Origin: Flavobacteriales bacterium
Lineage (GTDB): Bacteria > Bacteroidota > Bacteroidia > Flavobacteriales_G > JALEGO01
Direction: 5' to 3'
DNA length: 64,000 bases
Assembly: GCA_020628935.1 (NCBI GenBank)
Contig: JAHDEG010000004.1
Location: forward strand, 149,893-213,892
Of the stretch, positions 53,401 to 63,853 are shown piece by piece; the stretch's first letter is position 1; each line of letters opens with the position of its first letter. The notes under the pieces were generated by a model that was not told the origin of the DNA, made no database searches, and was given only the letters and a program-made list of their open reading frames with translations. Both the position numbers and the translations under genes were made by a program.

Positions 53401-54567
53401 ATGGAACTAGATATTTTTCTAAAACCTATTGATCTTATTGAAACTGAAGGAAATAAAAACAACTTCGGAAATAAAATAGATGCCTTTATTGCTGGGAGCA
53501 ATGTACCTGAGATATCGGGAAAAGACATCGCTATTATAGGTGTTGAAGAAGACAGAGCAAGTATTGGCAACAAAAGTTGTGGTAAAGCACCCAATAAAAT
53601 AAGAAAACATCTTTATAATTTATTTGATAACTTTCAAAGAGCTCCTAAAATAGCTGATTTAGGCAATATTATCCCTGGAGAAACACTTAACGACACCTAC
53701 TTTGCAATTAGTGAGGTTGTCTCTACACTCGTTAAAAAAAATATCACAGTAATTATTTTGGGAGGATCTCAAGACATTACTTTTGGCAATTACAGAGCCT
53801 ATGAAAAACTTGAACAAGTAGTTAATCTTGTTTGTGTGGATGAACGTTTTAATATGGGCGATAATGATGATAGCATCAACTCAAATAATTATTTGAATAA
53901 AATAGTACTACATCAACCCAATTTCTTATTTAATTACAGCAACCTAGGGTATCAGACGTATTTTGAACCCTCATCAACTATAGAATTAATGTCACGTCTA
54001 CATTTTGACGTTCATAGACTTGGCGAAATTAATAAGACCAACATATCAGAAACTGAGCCTACGTTCAGAAATGCCGATATCGCAAGCTTCGACATTTCAA
54101 GTGTACGATCAGCAGATGCTCCTGGAAATAATAATGCTTCTCCAAACGGCTTGTATGCAGAAGAATTTTGTCAACTAGCGCGCTATGCAGGTATGAGTGA
54201 TAAAATAAGTTCAGTAGGATTTTATGAATGTAATCCTCAAGTAGACGTTAAAGAGCAAACAAGCCAGTTAGTAGCACAAGCAGTTTGGTGCTTTATAGAT
54301 GGTTATTACAACCGAAAAAACGAACACCCAATTATAAACTCTGATCAATTTTTCAAATTTAGAGTAATTATAGAAGAGGAAAACCATGAAATTGTCTTTT
54401 ACAAGAGCACTAAAAGTGATCGATGGTGGATGGATGTACCCTATCCAAATCATAAATCGAAATATAGCAGACATCATTTAGTTCCTTGCACACACCAAGA
54501 TTACACACGTGCATGTAATGAAGGAATACCTGAACGGTGGTGGAAAACTTTTCAAAAATTATTGTAA
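53401..54567 (+). CDS. Arginase/formimidoylglutamase-fold protein with degenerate metal site
   Basis: IAIIGVEEDRASIGNKSCGKAPNKIRKHLYNLF; IILGGSQDITFGNYRAYE; VCVDERFNMGD; ASFDISSVRSADAPG: arginase fold with replaced ligands. Confidence 0.8.
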   Translation: MELDIFLKPIDLIETEGNKNNFGNKIDAFIAGSNVPEISGKDIAIIGVEEDRASIGNKSCGKAPNKIRKHLYNLFDNFQRAPKIADLGNIIPGETLNDTYFAISEVVSTLVKKNITVIILGGSQDITFGNYRAYEKLEQVVNLVCVDERFNMGDNDDSINSNNYLNKIVLHQPNFLFNYSNLGYQTYFEPSSTIELMSRLHFDVHRLGEINKTNISETEPTFRNADIASFDISSVRSADAPGNNNASPNGLYAEEFCQLARYAGMSDKISSVGFYECNPQVDVKEQTSQLVAQAVWCFIDGYYNRKNEHPIINSDQFFKFRVIIEEENHEIVFYKSTKSDRWWMDVPYPNHKSKYSRHHLVPCTHQDYTRACNEGIPERWWKTFQKLL

Positions 54568-54685
54568 CCTTTCAAAAAAACGCGCGTTATAACCACTTGG
54601 CGAGGGCTTTGATTTTTTTCCAAAAGATTTTTTGCGTAATTTAGCCCAATCCAGATTTAAATTAAAGTGATTTAAGTATAATACT

Positions 54686-55660
54686 ATGAAATTAAAAAGT
54701 ACAGTTTTAGCAATTTGTGGTCTAATGGTAGGCTTTGCGGCTAATGCACAGCAAGATCCTCAATTCACACAAAATATGTTTAACAAACTTTACCCCAATC
54801 CTGGGGTTGCAGGTAGCAATAACGCTATTTGCGGAACTTTATTAGGTCGTCAACAATGGGTTGGCTTTAATGGAAAACCAACAACGTACCTATTTAGTGC
54901 TCACATGCCATTATCTATGATCACACAACTTCCTATCGGAGCAGGTTTATCTGTTTATAGTGATCGTTTAGGACAATTTAATTACACTGGATTTAAACTA
55001 GCTGGTTCTTACAGGTTAGCCGTTGGGCCAGGTAACTTAGGTATAGGTATCTCCTTAGGCATGCTTAGTCTTAACTTAGAAGATGGCTGGATAGCATTAG
55101 ATGATTTTACATTAGACCCTACAATTCCAGATGCTGGAGCTGGAAAAGCAACCTTTGATGCTGATCTTGGTGTACACTATGAAATACAAGATAAATTATA
55201 TGTTGGTTTATCGGTTCTTCATCTTCCTGCTAGTACATTAGAAGAAGAGAACATTGCTAACGCAGATCTATTTACATATAAAGTCGCAAGACATTATTAC
55301 ATTATGGCAGGATACAAATACCAACTACCCAGCATGCCATTATCTTTAGAGCCATCAACATTTATAAAAACGGATGGATCTTCGACACAAATGGATTTTA
55401 ACTTAATAGCTACATATAATGATATGTTTTGGGCGGGGCTTTCTTACAGATTGCAAGATGCAATTGCTCCAATGTTAGGTGTTAAATATCCTATCAATAA
55501 AAAAGGTACAATCAAAGTAGGGTATTCTTATGATATCACAACTTCAACATTAAGTAACTACAGTAACGGATCTCATGAGGTTATGATAGGTTATTGCTAC
55601 GATCTCAGTGACGATAACTCAGGAGGTCAATACAAATCAGTACGTTTCTTAGGTAACTAA
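54686..55660 (+). CDS. PorP/SprF family type IX secretion outer-membrane protein
   Basis: AQQDPQFTQNMFNKLYPNPGVAGSNNAICGTLLGRQQWVGFNGKPTTYLFSAHMPL. Confidence 0.93.
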   Translation: MKLKSTVLAICGLMVGFAANAQQDPQFTQNMFNKLYPNPGVAGSNNAICGTLLGRQQWVGFNGKPTTYLFSAHMPLSMITQLPIGAGLSVYSDRLGQFNYTGFKLAGSYRLAVGPGNLGIGISLGMLSLNLEDGWIALDDFTLDPTIPDAGAGKATFDADLGVHYEIQDKLYVGLSVLHLPASTLEEENIANADLFTYKVARHYYIMAGYKYQLPSMPLSLEPSTFIKTDGSSTQMDFNLIATYNDMFWAGLSYRLQDAIAPMLGVKYPINKKGTIKVGYSYDITTSTLSNYSNGSHEVMIGYCYDLSDDNSGGQYKSVRFLGN

Positions 55661-55730
55661 TATTTAACCAAAGCAATATTTTATTATCTTAAACGTTTAA
55701 ACTAAAGAATTAAATTTCAAAGCTCTGTCT

Positions 55731-57065
55731 ATGAAAGCATTAAAAATAATCAGAAATATCTTCTTAGCTACAATAGTCGTATGTACTTATGTAGCGTGTG
55801 AAGGTGGAGGCACTGGTCAGTTGATCGGTGTTCAGGGTCGTCAATTATGGTACCAACCTGATCCATTTGGCATGCTTTACATACCAATGGGAAGTTATGT
55901 AATGGGGCCAAGTGATCAAGATGCACCCTACGCACTTACCACAAAAGCTAAAACAGTTTCTGTTCAAGCGTTTTACATGGACCAAACTGAGATCACAAAC
56001 AACGAGTATCGCCAGTTTGTATATTGGGTAAGAGATTCTATTACACATAAAATATTAGCTAACAGTGGTTACGATGAGCACTTGATTACAGAAAATTGGT
56101 ATCAGGAGCCATATGATCCGCCAATCATTAACTGGGAAGAGCGTATAGATTGGGAAGATCCAGAAGTACGTCAAATACTTGATCCAGAAATTTATTATCC
56201 TCAACATGAGCGTTTTTACGGTAGAAGAGAAATAGATACCAGAAAACTAGATTACGAATATTACTGGATCGACTGGAAGGATGCAGCTAGAAAAAGCCCT
56301 AGCGCAAAAGGTGATAAACTAAGACAAAGAGGGTTAGAAGATCGTTCTGTATTTATTAAAAGAGATGTAATAAATGTTTATCCAGATACTTTAGCTTGGG
56401 TACATGATTTTACTTACTCTTTTAATGAGCCAATGACAAACATGTATTTTTGGCACCCAGCTTATGATGAATACCCTGTAGTTGGTGTGAGCTGGAAACA
56501 AGCTACGGCTTTCTCTATTTGGAGAACTAGATTATTAAATTCATATTTACACGAAATGGGAAGCTCATTTGTACAGGATTTCAGATTACCAACAGAATCT
56601 GAATGGGAGTACGCTGCAAGAGGTGGTTTAGATCAGTCTCCTTACCCATGGGGTGGACCTTATATCAGAAACACGAGTGGTTGTTTCTTAGGTAACTTTA
56701 AGCCATTAAGGGGTAATTATGTAGATGATGGAGGTTTCCATACGGTTAAAGTAACTTCATATTCGCCAAATGATTTCGGCTTGTATTGTATGGCTGGCAA
56801 TGTTGCAGAATGGACAGCTAATGCTTATGATGAATCAGCTTACGATTTTGCACATGACTTAAACATGGATTACAGATACGATGCTAAAGAAGAAGATCCA
56901 CCAGCATTAAAGCGTAAGGTTATTAGAGGTGGCTCTTGGAAAGACGTAGGCTACTACCTACAAACAGGTTCAAGAACTTACGAATATCAAGATACAGCCA
57001 AATGCTACGTAGGTTTCAGAAACGTTATGACCTATTTAGGTAGAGCTAAAGGGGATGATTTATAG
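55731..57065 (+). CDS. gldK: T9SS/gliding lipoprotein GldK (FGE-sulfatase fold)
   Basis: VACEGGG lipoprotein; YIPMGSYVMGPSDQD, FYMDQTEITNNEYRQFVYWVRD, FRLPTESEWEYAARGG, VIRGGSWKD; upstream of gldLMN. Confidence 0.95.
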   Translation: MKALKIIRNIFLATIVVCTYVACEGGGTGQLIGVQGRQLWYQPDPFGMLYIPMGSYVMGPSDQDAPYALTTKAKTVSVQAFYMDQTEITNNEYRQFVYWVRDSITHKILANSGYDEHLITENWYQEPYDPPIINWEERIDWEDPEVRQILDPEIYYPQHERFYGRREIDTRKLDYEYYWIDWKDAARKSPSAKGDKLRQRGLEDRSVFIKRDVINVYPDTLAWVHDFTYSFNEPMTNMYFWHPAYDEYPVVGVSWKQATAFSIWRTRLLNSYLHEMGSSFVQDFRLPTESEWEYAARGGLDQSPYPWGGPYIRNTSGCFLGNFKPLRGNYVDDGGFHTVKVTSYSPNDFGLYCMAGNVAEWTANAYDESAYDFAHDLNMDYRYDAKEEDPPALKRKVIRGGSWKDVGYYLQTGSRTYEYQDTAKCYVGFRNVMTYLGRAKGDDL

Positions 57066-57090
57066 AAATCGTTAAAGTATTAAAGTAAAA

Positions 57091-57120
57091 AAAGCGGCAC
57101 TCTTCGAGTGCCGCTTTTTT
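57091..57120 (+). terminator. Rho-independent terminator after gldK
   Basis: AAAGCGGCACTC-ttc-GAGTGCCGCTTT + T-run. Confidence 0.92.
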
Positions 57121-57338
57121 TGACATAAAACGAACCAAAAATTAATTCAATAACCATTTACTATATAATCAAAAGTTCCAATAGACCAGGTAAAATAATC
57201 AATTAAATATTAATGCAATTACATTCATTAAATTCTGTAATACTCATATAGTGTAATCATTAATTGGTACAAAAAAATAAATTTAAAAAGGCAACCTATT
57301 CACAAATAGCACGTTTACATAGGTTTAAAACAAAACAA

Positions 57339-57374
57339 AATCACAAATGACTATTTTATTTGTGATTTTTTTTT
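57339..57374 (+). terminator. Second terminator-like hairpin upstream of gldL
   Basis: AATCACAAAT-n9-ATTTGTGATT followed by T-run. Confidence 0.7.
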
Positions 57375-57435
57375 GTATTCTTGTAACCAAACGGATCGAC
57401 TTCCGTTATATGTCTAAAATTTAATCTAGAAAATT

Positions 57436-58284
57436 ATGTCAGCTGAAAATGGTGGTTTCTTTGCGAGTAGGACTTTTAAAGTAATAATGAAATACGTATA
57501 TGGTATCGGTGGTGCCATAGTTATTGTTGGTGCACTATTTAAAATTCTTCACTTACCGGGTGCAAATATAATGTTGATTGTAGGGCTACTAACTGAAGCA
57601 GGTATTTTTACCATCTCAGCATTTGAGCCATTACACGAAGAAAAAACGTGGGACTGGGCTCTTGTTTATCCACAACTAGAAATTGGTACAGATGGTGACT
57701 TTGAAGAAACCAACTTTGCTAACAACAACTTAAGCCAAAGTGCGGGTGGTGGAAATTCACTTACTCAACAATTAGACGAAATGCTTGATGAAGCTAAAAT
57801 TGGTCCAGAACTAATTGAAAGCTTAGGAATGGGCTTAAGAAGTTTAGGAGAACAAACAGCTAAATTAAATGATGTTACTGATGTTTCTAAAGTATCTAAA
57901 GAGTTTACCGAAAACTTAAAAGGTGCTGCAACTAATGTTAATAATCTTTCAGAGTCATATGCAAAAGCTTCTGAATCATTATTGCAAATTAGTGTTAACC
58001 CAGAAGATGGTGCCGGATATGGCGAACAGTTACGTAAAGTAACTAGTAACTTAACAGAACTTAATTCATTGTATGAAATGCAACTAAAAGACACTTCTGA
58101 TAATTTAAAAGCAGCAGGTACAATGTCTGAAGGTATTTCTACAATAATGAAAAACCTAGAAGATTCTGTATCAGCAACTCAGCGATACAAAGAAAACATA
58201 TCTGAACTTGGTGATAATCTTTCATCGCTTAACACAGTTTATGGTAATATGCTTAATGCTATGAATTTCAACAAGGGAGCGTAA
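57436..58284 (+). CDS. gldL: T9SS inner-membrane motor protein GldL
   Basis: VIMKYVYGIGGAIVIVGALFKILHLPGANIMLIVGLLTEAGIFTISAFEPLHEEKTWDWALVYPQL. Confidence 0.96.
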   Translation: MSAENGGFFASRTFKVIMKYVYGIGGAIVIVGALFKILHLPGANIMLIVGLLTEAGIFTISAFEPLHEEKTWDWALVYPQLEIGTDGDFEETNFANNNLSQSAGGGNSLTQQLDEMLDEAKIGPELIESLGMGLRSLGEQTAKLNDVTDVSKVSKEFTENLKGAATNVNNLSESYAKASESLLQISVNPEDGAGYGEQLRKVTSNLTELNSLYEMQLKDTSDNLKAAGTMSEGISTIMKNLEDSVSATQRYKENISELGDNLSSLNTVYGNMLNAMNFNKGA

Positions 58285-58339
58285 TTAACGCTTTATATTA
58301 AGCACCAGTAAACTCTATAACAAATTAAAACAACTTTAA

Positions 58340-60016
58340 ATGGCAGGCGGTAAAGAAACTCCACGGCAGAAAATGATAGGACTAATGTATTTGGTTCTAA
58401 TGGCCATGCTCGCAATGAACGTGTCTAAAAGTATTCTTGATTCTTTTCTAATTATTAATGAAGGATTAGAGAAATCAAACGAAAGTTTAGCTGAAAAAAG
58501 TGAAATCACGATGAGGGCTTTTGAAAAATCTGCCGAAGAAGATGCTAAATTCAAATCAGGACTAGAAAAAGCTAAAAAAATTAAGAACAAAGCTGAAGAG
58601 CTCTATAATTATATTGATGATTTAAAGAAGTATGTAACAGTTAAAACTGAAGGACTAGATACTGCATTGTTAGACGACCCAAATACTCCCGATTCAGTAT
58701 TCTATTTACAAAACATAGGAAGTAAGGATAACTATGATGCTCCGACAGCAATATTAATTGGACCTGATGAAACTAACCCAAAAGATTCAACGGTTAGATT
58801 CAGCGGATTAGAGTTGAAAATGAAAATAAGAGAGTTTAAGGAGCTTGTTTTATCTAATTTCAATGCAAAGGATGATCCTGCGATTTATAATGAAGTGAAC
58901 AAATATTTTGGTTTTGACCCTATTAAAGAGTCAGATGGCAAAGAGGTGCCATGGGCAATGGGTAGTTTTTACCACTTACCTCTAGCTGCAATTATTACTA
59001 ATTTATCAAGAATTCAACTTGACGTTTTAAATGTTGAAGCTGATGCGATGAGCATGTTAATGGGTAATGTTGATAAAAATAGATTTAAAGTAGATAATTT
59101 ACAAGCCAAAGTTATTGCTAATACGAACTATGTAATGATGGGAGATAGCCTTGTTGCCGACATTTTTGTGTCTGCGTCTAGTAGTTCTATTGTACCAGAA
59201 GTTTATATAACAACAAACCAGGCAGATATTGATGCATTTGCAGCAGGTGAAATAGATGAGTCTAAAGCAACGAAACTTGAGCAAGAAGCTGAGGGCGGAA
59301 TTGTGAGGTACGGTTTAAGACCAGGGAGTGAAGGTGATTTTAGCTGGGGTGGATTTATAAAAGTTAAAAAGCCAGACGGCACCTACGATCGCTATCCTAT
59401 TTTACCTCAAAAGTATACAGTTGCCAAAAAGAGTTTAACCGTTTCTGCTACCAAAATGAATATCTTTTACCGAGGATTAGGCAACCCAATTAAAGTAGCA
59501 GCTCCAGGTATTGCAACAAAAGATATTAAGGTTTCCTGTTCTAATGGTTCAGTAAGTCCTAAAAATAAAAACACAGGTGAGTGGATAGTTAAGCCTGGAA
59601 AAGGTAAAGAAGCCACAATTACATTATCAGGTATGGTGAACGGCAAAAATGTTGTTTTTGGGAAATCTGGCTTTAGAGTAAAAGATGTTCCACCTCCAAC
59701 ACCATTCTTTGCTGGCGTGACTGGAAGTGGAACTGCACCTGCAAGTAAAGTAAAAGCTTCACTTGGTGTAATAGCTAAACTGCAGAACTTTGAGTTTGAT
59801 GGAGTTAGGTACAACGTCACGAGCTTCACTCTGTCAACGATGTACAAAGGTAATTTAGTTGAAAAGAAAGCCAGAGGTAATAAGGTTACTTCTGACCAAA
59901 AATCAATATTAAACAGCTTAAGATCTGGATCTAAACTTTACGTTGAAGACATAGTTGCAAAAGGACCAAGCGGAAAACCAGTTAAATTAGGTGGTATCAA
60001 AATAAAAATTCTTTAG
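58340..60016 (+). CDS. gldM: T9SS motor protein GldM
   Basis: MAGGKETPRQKMIGLMYLVLMAMLAMNVSKSILDSFLIINEGLEKS. Confidence 0.97.
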   Translation: MAGGKETPRQKMIGLMYLVLMAMLAMNVSKSILDSFLIINEGLEKSNESLAEKSEITMRAFEKSAEEDAKFKSGLEKAKKIKNKAEELYNYIDDLKKYVTVKTEGLDTALLDDPNTPDSVFYLQNIGSKDNYDAPTAILIGPDETNPKDSTVRFSGLELKMKIREFKELVLSNFNAKDDPAIYNEVNKYFGFDPIKESDGKEVPWAMGSFYHLPLAAIITNLSRIQLDVLNVEADAMSMLMGNVDKNRFKVDNLQAKVIANTNYVMMGDSLVADIFVSASSSSIVPEVYITTNQADIDAFAAGEIDESKATKLEQEAEGGIVRYGLRPGSEGDFSWGGFIKVKKPDGTYDRYPILPQKYTVAKKSLTVSATKMNIFYRGLGNPIKVAAPGIATKDIKVSCSNGSVSPKNKNTGEWIVKPGKGKEATITLSGMVNGKNVVFGKSGFRVKDVPPPTPFFAGVTGSGTAPASKVKASLGVIAKLQNFEFDGVRYNVTSFTLSTMYKGNLVEKKARGNKVTSDQKSILNSLRSGSKLYVEDIVAKGPSGKPVKLGGIKIKIL

Positions 60017-60036
60017 ACTCGTTATATAAATAGCAA

Positions 60037-60067
60037 GTACCGTAAACTTGCTTTACGGTGCCTTTTT
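60037..60067 (+). terminator. Terminator-like hairpin between gldM and gldN
   Basis: ACCGTAAA (60039-60046) / TTTACGGT (60052-60059) followed by gcctttttag. Confidence 0.65.
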
Positions 60068-60114
60068 AGTTAAATTTTAATTAGCTTCGCTAATCAATAA
60101 AACAAATACTGCTT

Positions 60115-60969
60115 ATGAAACGTATTATAATATTAAGCCTGTTTGCGATTTCATTATCGTTTTCAGGGTTTTCTCAAGAAGGTACAAGTACTGTGCTAGA
60201 TGGTGTTTATGTAAAAGAAAATACACCTAATAGAAAGGTTATTCCTTATACTCCACTAAGAGAAGCTGATGTGCAGTTTTCTAAACGTATATGGAGAGAA
60301 CTAGACTTAAAGCAAAAAAAGAATCATCCATTATATTACCCTTTACAACCTGCTCAGGGTAAAAGAAGTTTATTTGATGTTATCAAAGATGGGGTAATTA
60401 AAACAAATGAGTTAACTGCTTATTCTACCGGTCCTCTTGGCGATGATGATATGTTTACTAAAGAATTAACACCTTCAGAAATCATGTCAATTCTTCAAGA
60501 TACTGTTGTACAGTATGCTGAAGATCCTGACACAGGTGAAATGATCGAAACACAAACAATCGAAAATGTTAAGTCTGAGCAGATCACTCGTTATGAAATA
60601 AAAGAAGATTGGTTTTTTGATAGACAACGCTCTGTTTTAGATGTAAGGATTATTGGTATTTGCCCTAAAGTTGCTGAGAAGGATGAATTTGGTGAATTTA
60701 AAGGTTACAAAAAATTGTTTTGGATATATTATCCAGAAGCACGCTATGTGTTTGCGAATGTAGATATTCATAACAGGTTTTCAGATTCTGAAAGAAGAAC
60801 GTACGAAGACATTTTTTGGAAAAGATTATTCTCTAGTTATATAATTAAAGAGTCAAATCCTTATGATAGATCTATCGGGCAGTACAAAGTAGGTTTAGAT
60901 GCCTTATTAGAAGCTCAAAAAATTAAGCAAGATATATTTAACTACGAACAAAACATGTGGCACTATTAG
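60115..60969 (+). CDS. gldN: T9SS/gliding protein GldN
   Basis: Signal peptide; NRKVIPYTPLREADVQFSKRIWRELDLKQKKNHPLYYPLQP...RYEIKEDWFFDRQRSVLDVRIIGICP. Confidence 0.95.
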   Translation: MKRIIILSLFAISLSFSGFSQEGTSTVLDGVYVKENTPNRKVIPYTPLREADVQFSKRIWRELDLKQKKNHPLYYPLQPAQGKRSLFDVIKDGVIKTNELTAYSTGPLGDDDMFTKELTPSEIMSILQDTVVQYAEDPDTGEMIETQTIENVKSEQITRYEIKEDWFFDRQRSVLDVRIIGICPKVAEKDEFGEFKGYKKLFWIYYPEARYVFANVDIHNRFSDSERRTYEDIFWKRLFSSYIIKESNPYDRSIGQYKVGLDALLEAQKIKQDIFNYEQNMWHY

Positions 60970-60991
60970 TGGCTCACATGAAATGCAATTT

Positions 60992-61026
60992 ACAACAAAG
61001 GCTCAGTTTCACTGAGCCTTTGTTGT
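60992..61026. terminator. Strong hairpin after gldN, probable terminator
   Basis: 16-bp perfect stem ACAACAAAGGCTCAGT-ttc-ACTGAGCCTTTGTTGT. Confidence 0.8.
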
Positions 61027-61160
61027 TTAAACACAGTTGTGGTTTAAAACTTCCATCCTTACAAAACCTATAAAACTTTATAAAGTATTACATTGATCAT
61101 CCTAAAAAAGTGATTTCTTCATTTTTATGGCAATAGCTATAAACTACCAAACACAATTAA

Positions 61161-61168
61161 TACCTTTG
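61161..61168 (+). promoter_or_regulatory. -7-like element TACCTTTG upstream of valS
   Basis: TAnnTTTG match 20 bp before ATG. Confidence 0.5.
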
Positions 61169-61187
61169 CAATAGAAATACGGTTCAA

Positions 61188-63821
61188 ATGGAAATAGCAA
61201 AAAATTACGATTCAAAACAAGTTGAAAATAAGTGGTACACCTATTGGCTTGAGCAAAAGTATTTTAATTCGAGCGTAAGTGACAAACCATCGCATACCAT
61301 TGTTATTCCTCCCCCAAACGTGACTGGCGTATTACACATGGGACATATGTTGAATAATACTATACAAGATGTACTTACCAGAAAGGCAAGAATGGAAGGT
61401 AAAAACGCCTGTTGGGTTCCGGGTACCGATCACGCATCTATAGCTACTGAAGCAAAGGTAGTTGCACATTTAAAAGAGCAAGGAATAGATAAAAACACAT
61501 TAAGTAGAGAAGAATTTTTAAAGCATGCCTGGGAGTGGAAAGAGAAACATGGAGGCATTATTTTAGAACAACTTAAAAAACTAGGCGCATCATGCGATTG
61601 GGAGAGAACAAAGTTTACCCTTGACCCTGAAATGTCTGAATCTGTTATTGACGTATTTATTGACCTGTACAATAAAGGCAAGATTTATAGAGGTGTAAGG
61701 ATGGTAAATTGGGATCCATCTGCAAAAACAGCATTATCTGATGAAGAAGTTATTCACAAAGAAGTAAACTCCAAGCTATATTATATAAACTACCAAATTG
61801 AAGGTACTGCCGAGTTTATAACCATTGCCACTACAAGACCGGAAACAGTTTTGGGTGATACCGCTATTGCAGTTAATCCGAATGATGAAAGATACACCAA
61901 ATTAAAGGGCAAAAAAGCTGTAATTCCGTTAGTGAACAGAGTTATTCCTATAATTGAAGATGATTATGTAGATAAGGAATTTGGTACTGGAGCGCTAAAA
62001 ATAACCCCTGCTCACGATATAAACGATTACAATTTAGGACTTAAACATAATTTGCCGTCTATTGATATTCTAAACGATGATGGAACTCTAAATGGTAACG
62101 CTACCTTATTTACCGGTAAAGACCGTTTTGTTGTTAGAAAAGAGATAGCTAAAGCATTAAAAGAAAAAGGTCATTTAGTTGATGTAAAAGATATTAAAAA
62201 TAATGTAGGATACTCAGAGAGAACAAATGCTGTAATTGAGCCAAAACTTTCGTTACAGTGGTTTTGTAAGATGGATGCCTTATCAAAGCCTGCATTAGAC
62301 AATGTTATGAATGATGAAATACAGTTTCATCCTCCAAAATTCAAAAACAGTTACAAACATTGGATGGAGAATATTAAAGACTGGTGCATTTCTCGTCAAC
62401 TCTGGTGGGGGCAACGCATACCGGCCTGGTATTACGGCAGTGGGCCAAATGATTTTGTAATTGCAAAAACAAAACAAAAAGCGTTAGAACTTATTGAACA
62501 AAAAATTGACATCACAGAGTTTGATGTTAGTACAATAAAGCAAGATGAAGATGTTTTAGATACTTGGTTTTCTTCTTGGTTATGGCCAATATCTGTTTTT
62601 GATGGAATAAGAAACCCTAATAATGAAGAAATAAAGCACTACTACCCTACTCAAGATATTGTTACTGCACCAGAAATTATGTTCTTTTGGGTAGCACGAA
62701 TGATAATGGCAGGATATGAGTTTACAGGCAAAAAACCATTCAACAATGTTTACTTTACAGGAATTGTAAGAGATAAACAACGCAGAAAAATGTCTAAGTC
62801 GTTAGGTAACTCACCAAACCCAATTGATTTAATTGAAAAATACAGTGCTGATGGTGTAAGAGTTGGTATGCTATTAAGCTCACCTGCTGGCAATGACTTA
62901 ATGTTTGATGAGCAACTTTGTGAACAAGGAAGAAACTTTGTAAACAAGATGTGGAACGCCTTTAGGTTAATTAATTCATGGGAAACAAACACTAGGAAAC
63001 CAAGTGCAGATGAAGAATTAGCAATTGAATGGATAAATGCTAAAATTAATAAAAGCCTCGCGTCAATAGAAGATAGCTACAGTAAGTTTAGAATGTCTGA
63101 TGCATTAATGACATGCTATAAATTGGTATGGGACGACTTTTGCTCATCCTACCTTGAAATGGTAAAACCCGCATTTGGGCAAACAATTTCTGAAATAGTT
63201 GTTGAGCAAAGTAAAACTGCTTTTGAAAAGCTTTTAAAAATGTTGCACCCAATCACCCCATTTATTACAGAAGAGATTTGGCAAGCAATTAATAAAAGAA
63301 CTACAACAGAAAGCATTGTTATATCTGATTGGCCAAAATTGCAAAACTACAATGAGCAGTGCATTGATAAAATGGATACGCTACAGCAAGTTATTACAGC
63401 TGTAAGGGCCTTTAGAAAAAATAAAAATATCTCTTTTAAAGAATCACTAAACTTATACTATAACAGCAAAAATATAGCTTTAGAGAACGCTCAAATTGAT
63501 TTACTTAAAAAAGCTACTAATGTTGGTGAGTATAATGTAGCTGAAGGCGAGCAAAACTTGTTTTCGTTTGTAATTGGTTCAAATGAGTACTTTATTGAAG
63601 CCAAAAGTGGAGCTATTGATAAAGAACAAGAATTAGAGAAAATTACTTCAGAAATAAAATACACCAAAGGCTTTTTAATATCGGTATCTAAAAAATTAAG
63701 CAACGAACGTTTTGTGAATAATGCTCCCGAACAAGTGGTAGAAATAGAGCGCAAAAAAATGAGTGATGCTGAGGCACGAATTAGTGTATTAGAAAAGCAA
63801 TTAAAAGTTTTAGAAGGATAA
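61188..63821 (+). CDS. valS: Valine--tRNA ligase
   Basis: PPPNVTGVLHMGHMLNNTIQDVLTRKARMEGKNACWVPGTDHASIATE, KMSKSLGNSPNPIDLIEKYSADGVR. Confidence 0.98.
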   Translation: MEIAKNYDSKQVENKWYTYWLEQKYFNSSVSDKPSHTIVIPPPNVTGVLHMGHMLNNTIQDVLTRKARMEGKNACWVPGTDHASIATEAKVVAHLKEQGIDKNTLSREEFLKHAWEWKEKHGGIILEQLKKLGASCDWERTKFTLDPEMSESVIDVFIDLYNKGKIYRGVRMVNWDPSAKTALSDEEVIHKEVNSKLYYINYQIEGTAEFITIATTRPETVLGDTAIAVNPNDERYTKLKGKKAVIPLVNRVIPIIEDDYVDKEFGTGALKITPAHDINDYNLGLKHNLPSIDILNDDGTLNGNATLFTGKDRFVVRKEIAKALKEKGHLVDVKDIKNNVGYSERTNAVIEPKLSLQWFCKMDALSKPALDNVMNDEIQFHPPKFKNSYKHWMENIKDWCISRQLWWGQRIPAWYYGSGPNDFVIAKTKQKALELIEQKIDITEFDVSTIKQDEDVLDTWFSSWLWPISVFDGIRNPNNEEIKHYYPTQDIVTAPEIMFFWVARMIMAGYEFTGKKPFNNVYFTGIVRDKQRRKMSKSLGNSPNPIDLIEKYSADGVRVGMLLSSPAGNDLMFDEQLCEQGRNFVNKMWNAFRLINSWETNTRKPSADEELAIEWINAKINKSLASIEDSYSKFRMSDALMTCYKLVWDDFCSSYLEMVKPAFGQTISEIVVEQSKTAFEKLLKMLHPITPFITEEIWQAINKRTTTESIVISDWPKLQNYNEQCIDKMDTLQQVITAVRAFRKNKNISFKESLNLYYNSKNIALENAQIDLLKKATNVGEYNVAEGEQNLFSFVIGSNEYFIEAKSGAIDKEQELEKITSEIKYTKGFLISVSKKLSNERFVNNAPEQVVEIERKKMSDAEARISVLEKQLKVLEG

Positions 63822-63853
63822 TTTATATTAAGTGCAGGATTGATGTAGGGAGT

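Noticed and set aside
57121-57338. tRNA or known housekeeping RNA between gldK and gldL
   Set aside because: No cloverleaf or recognisable conserved RNA motif; very AT-rich.
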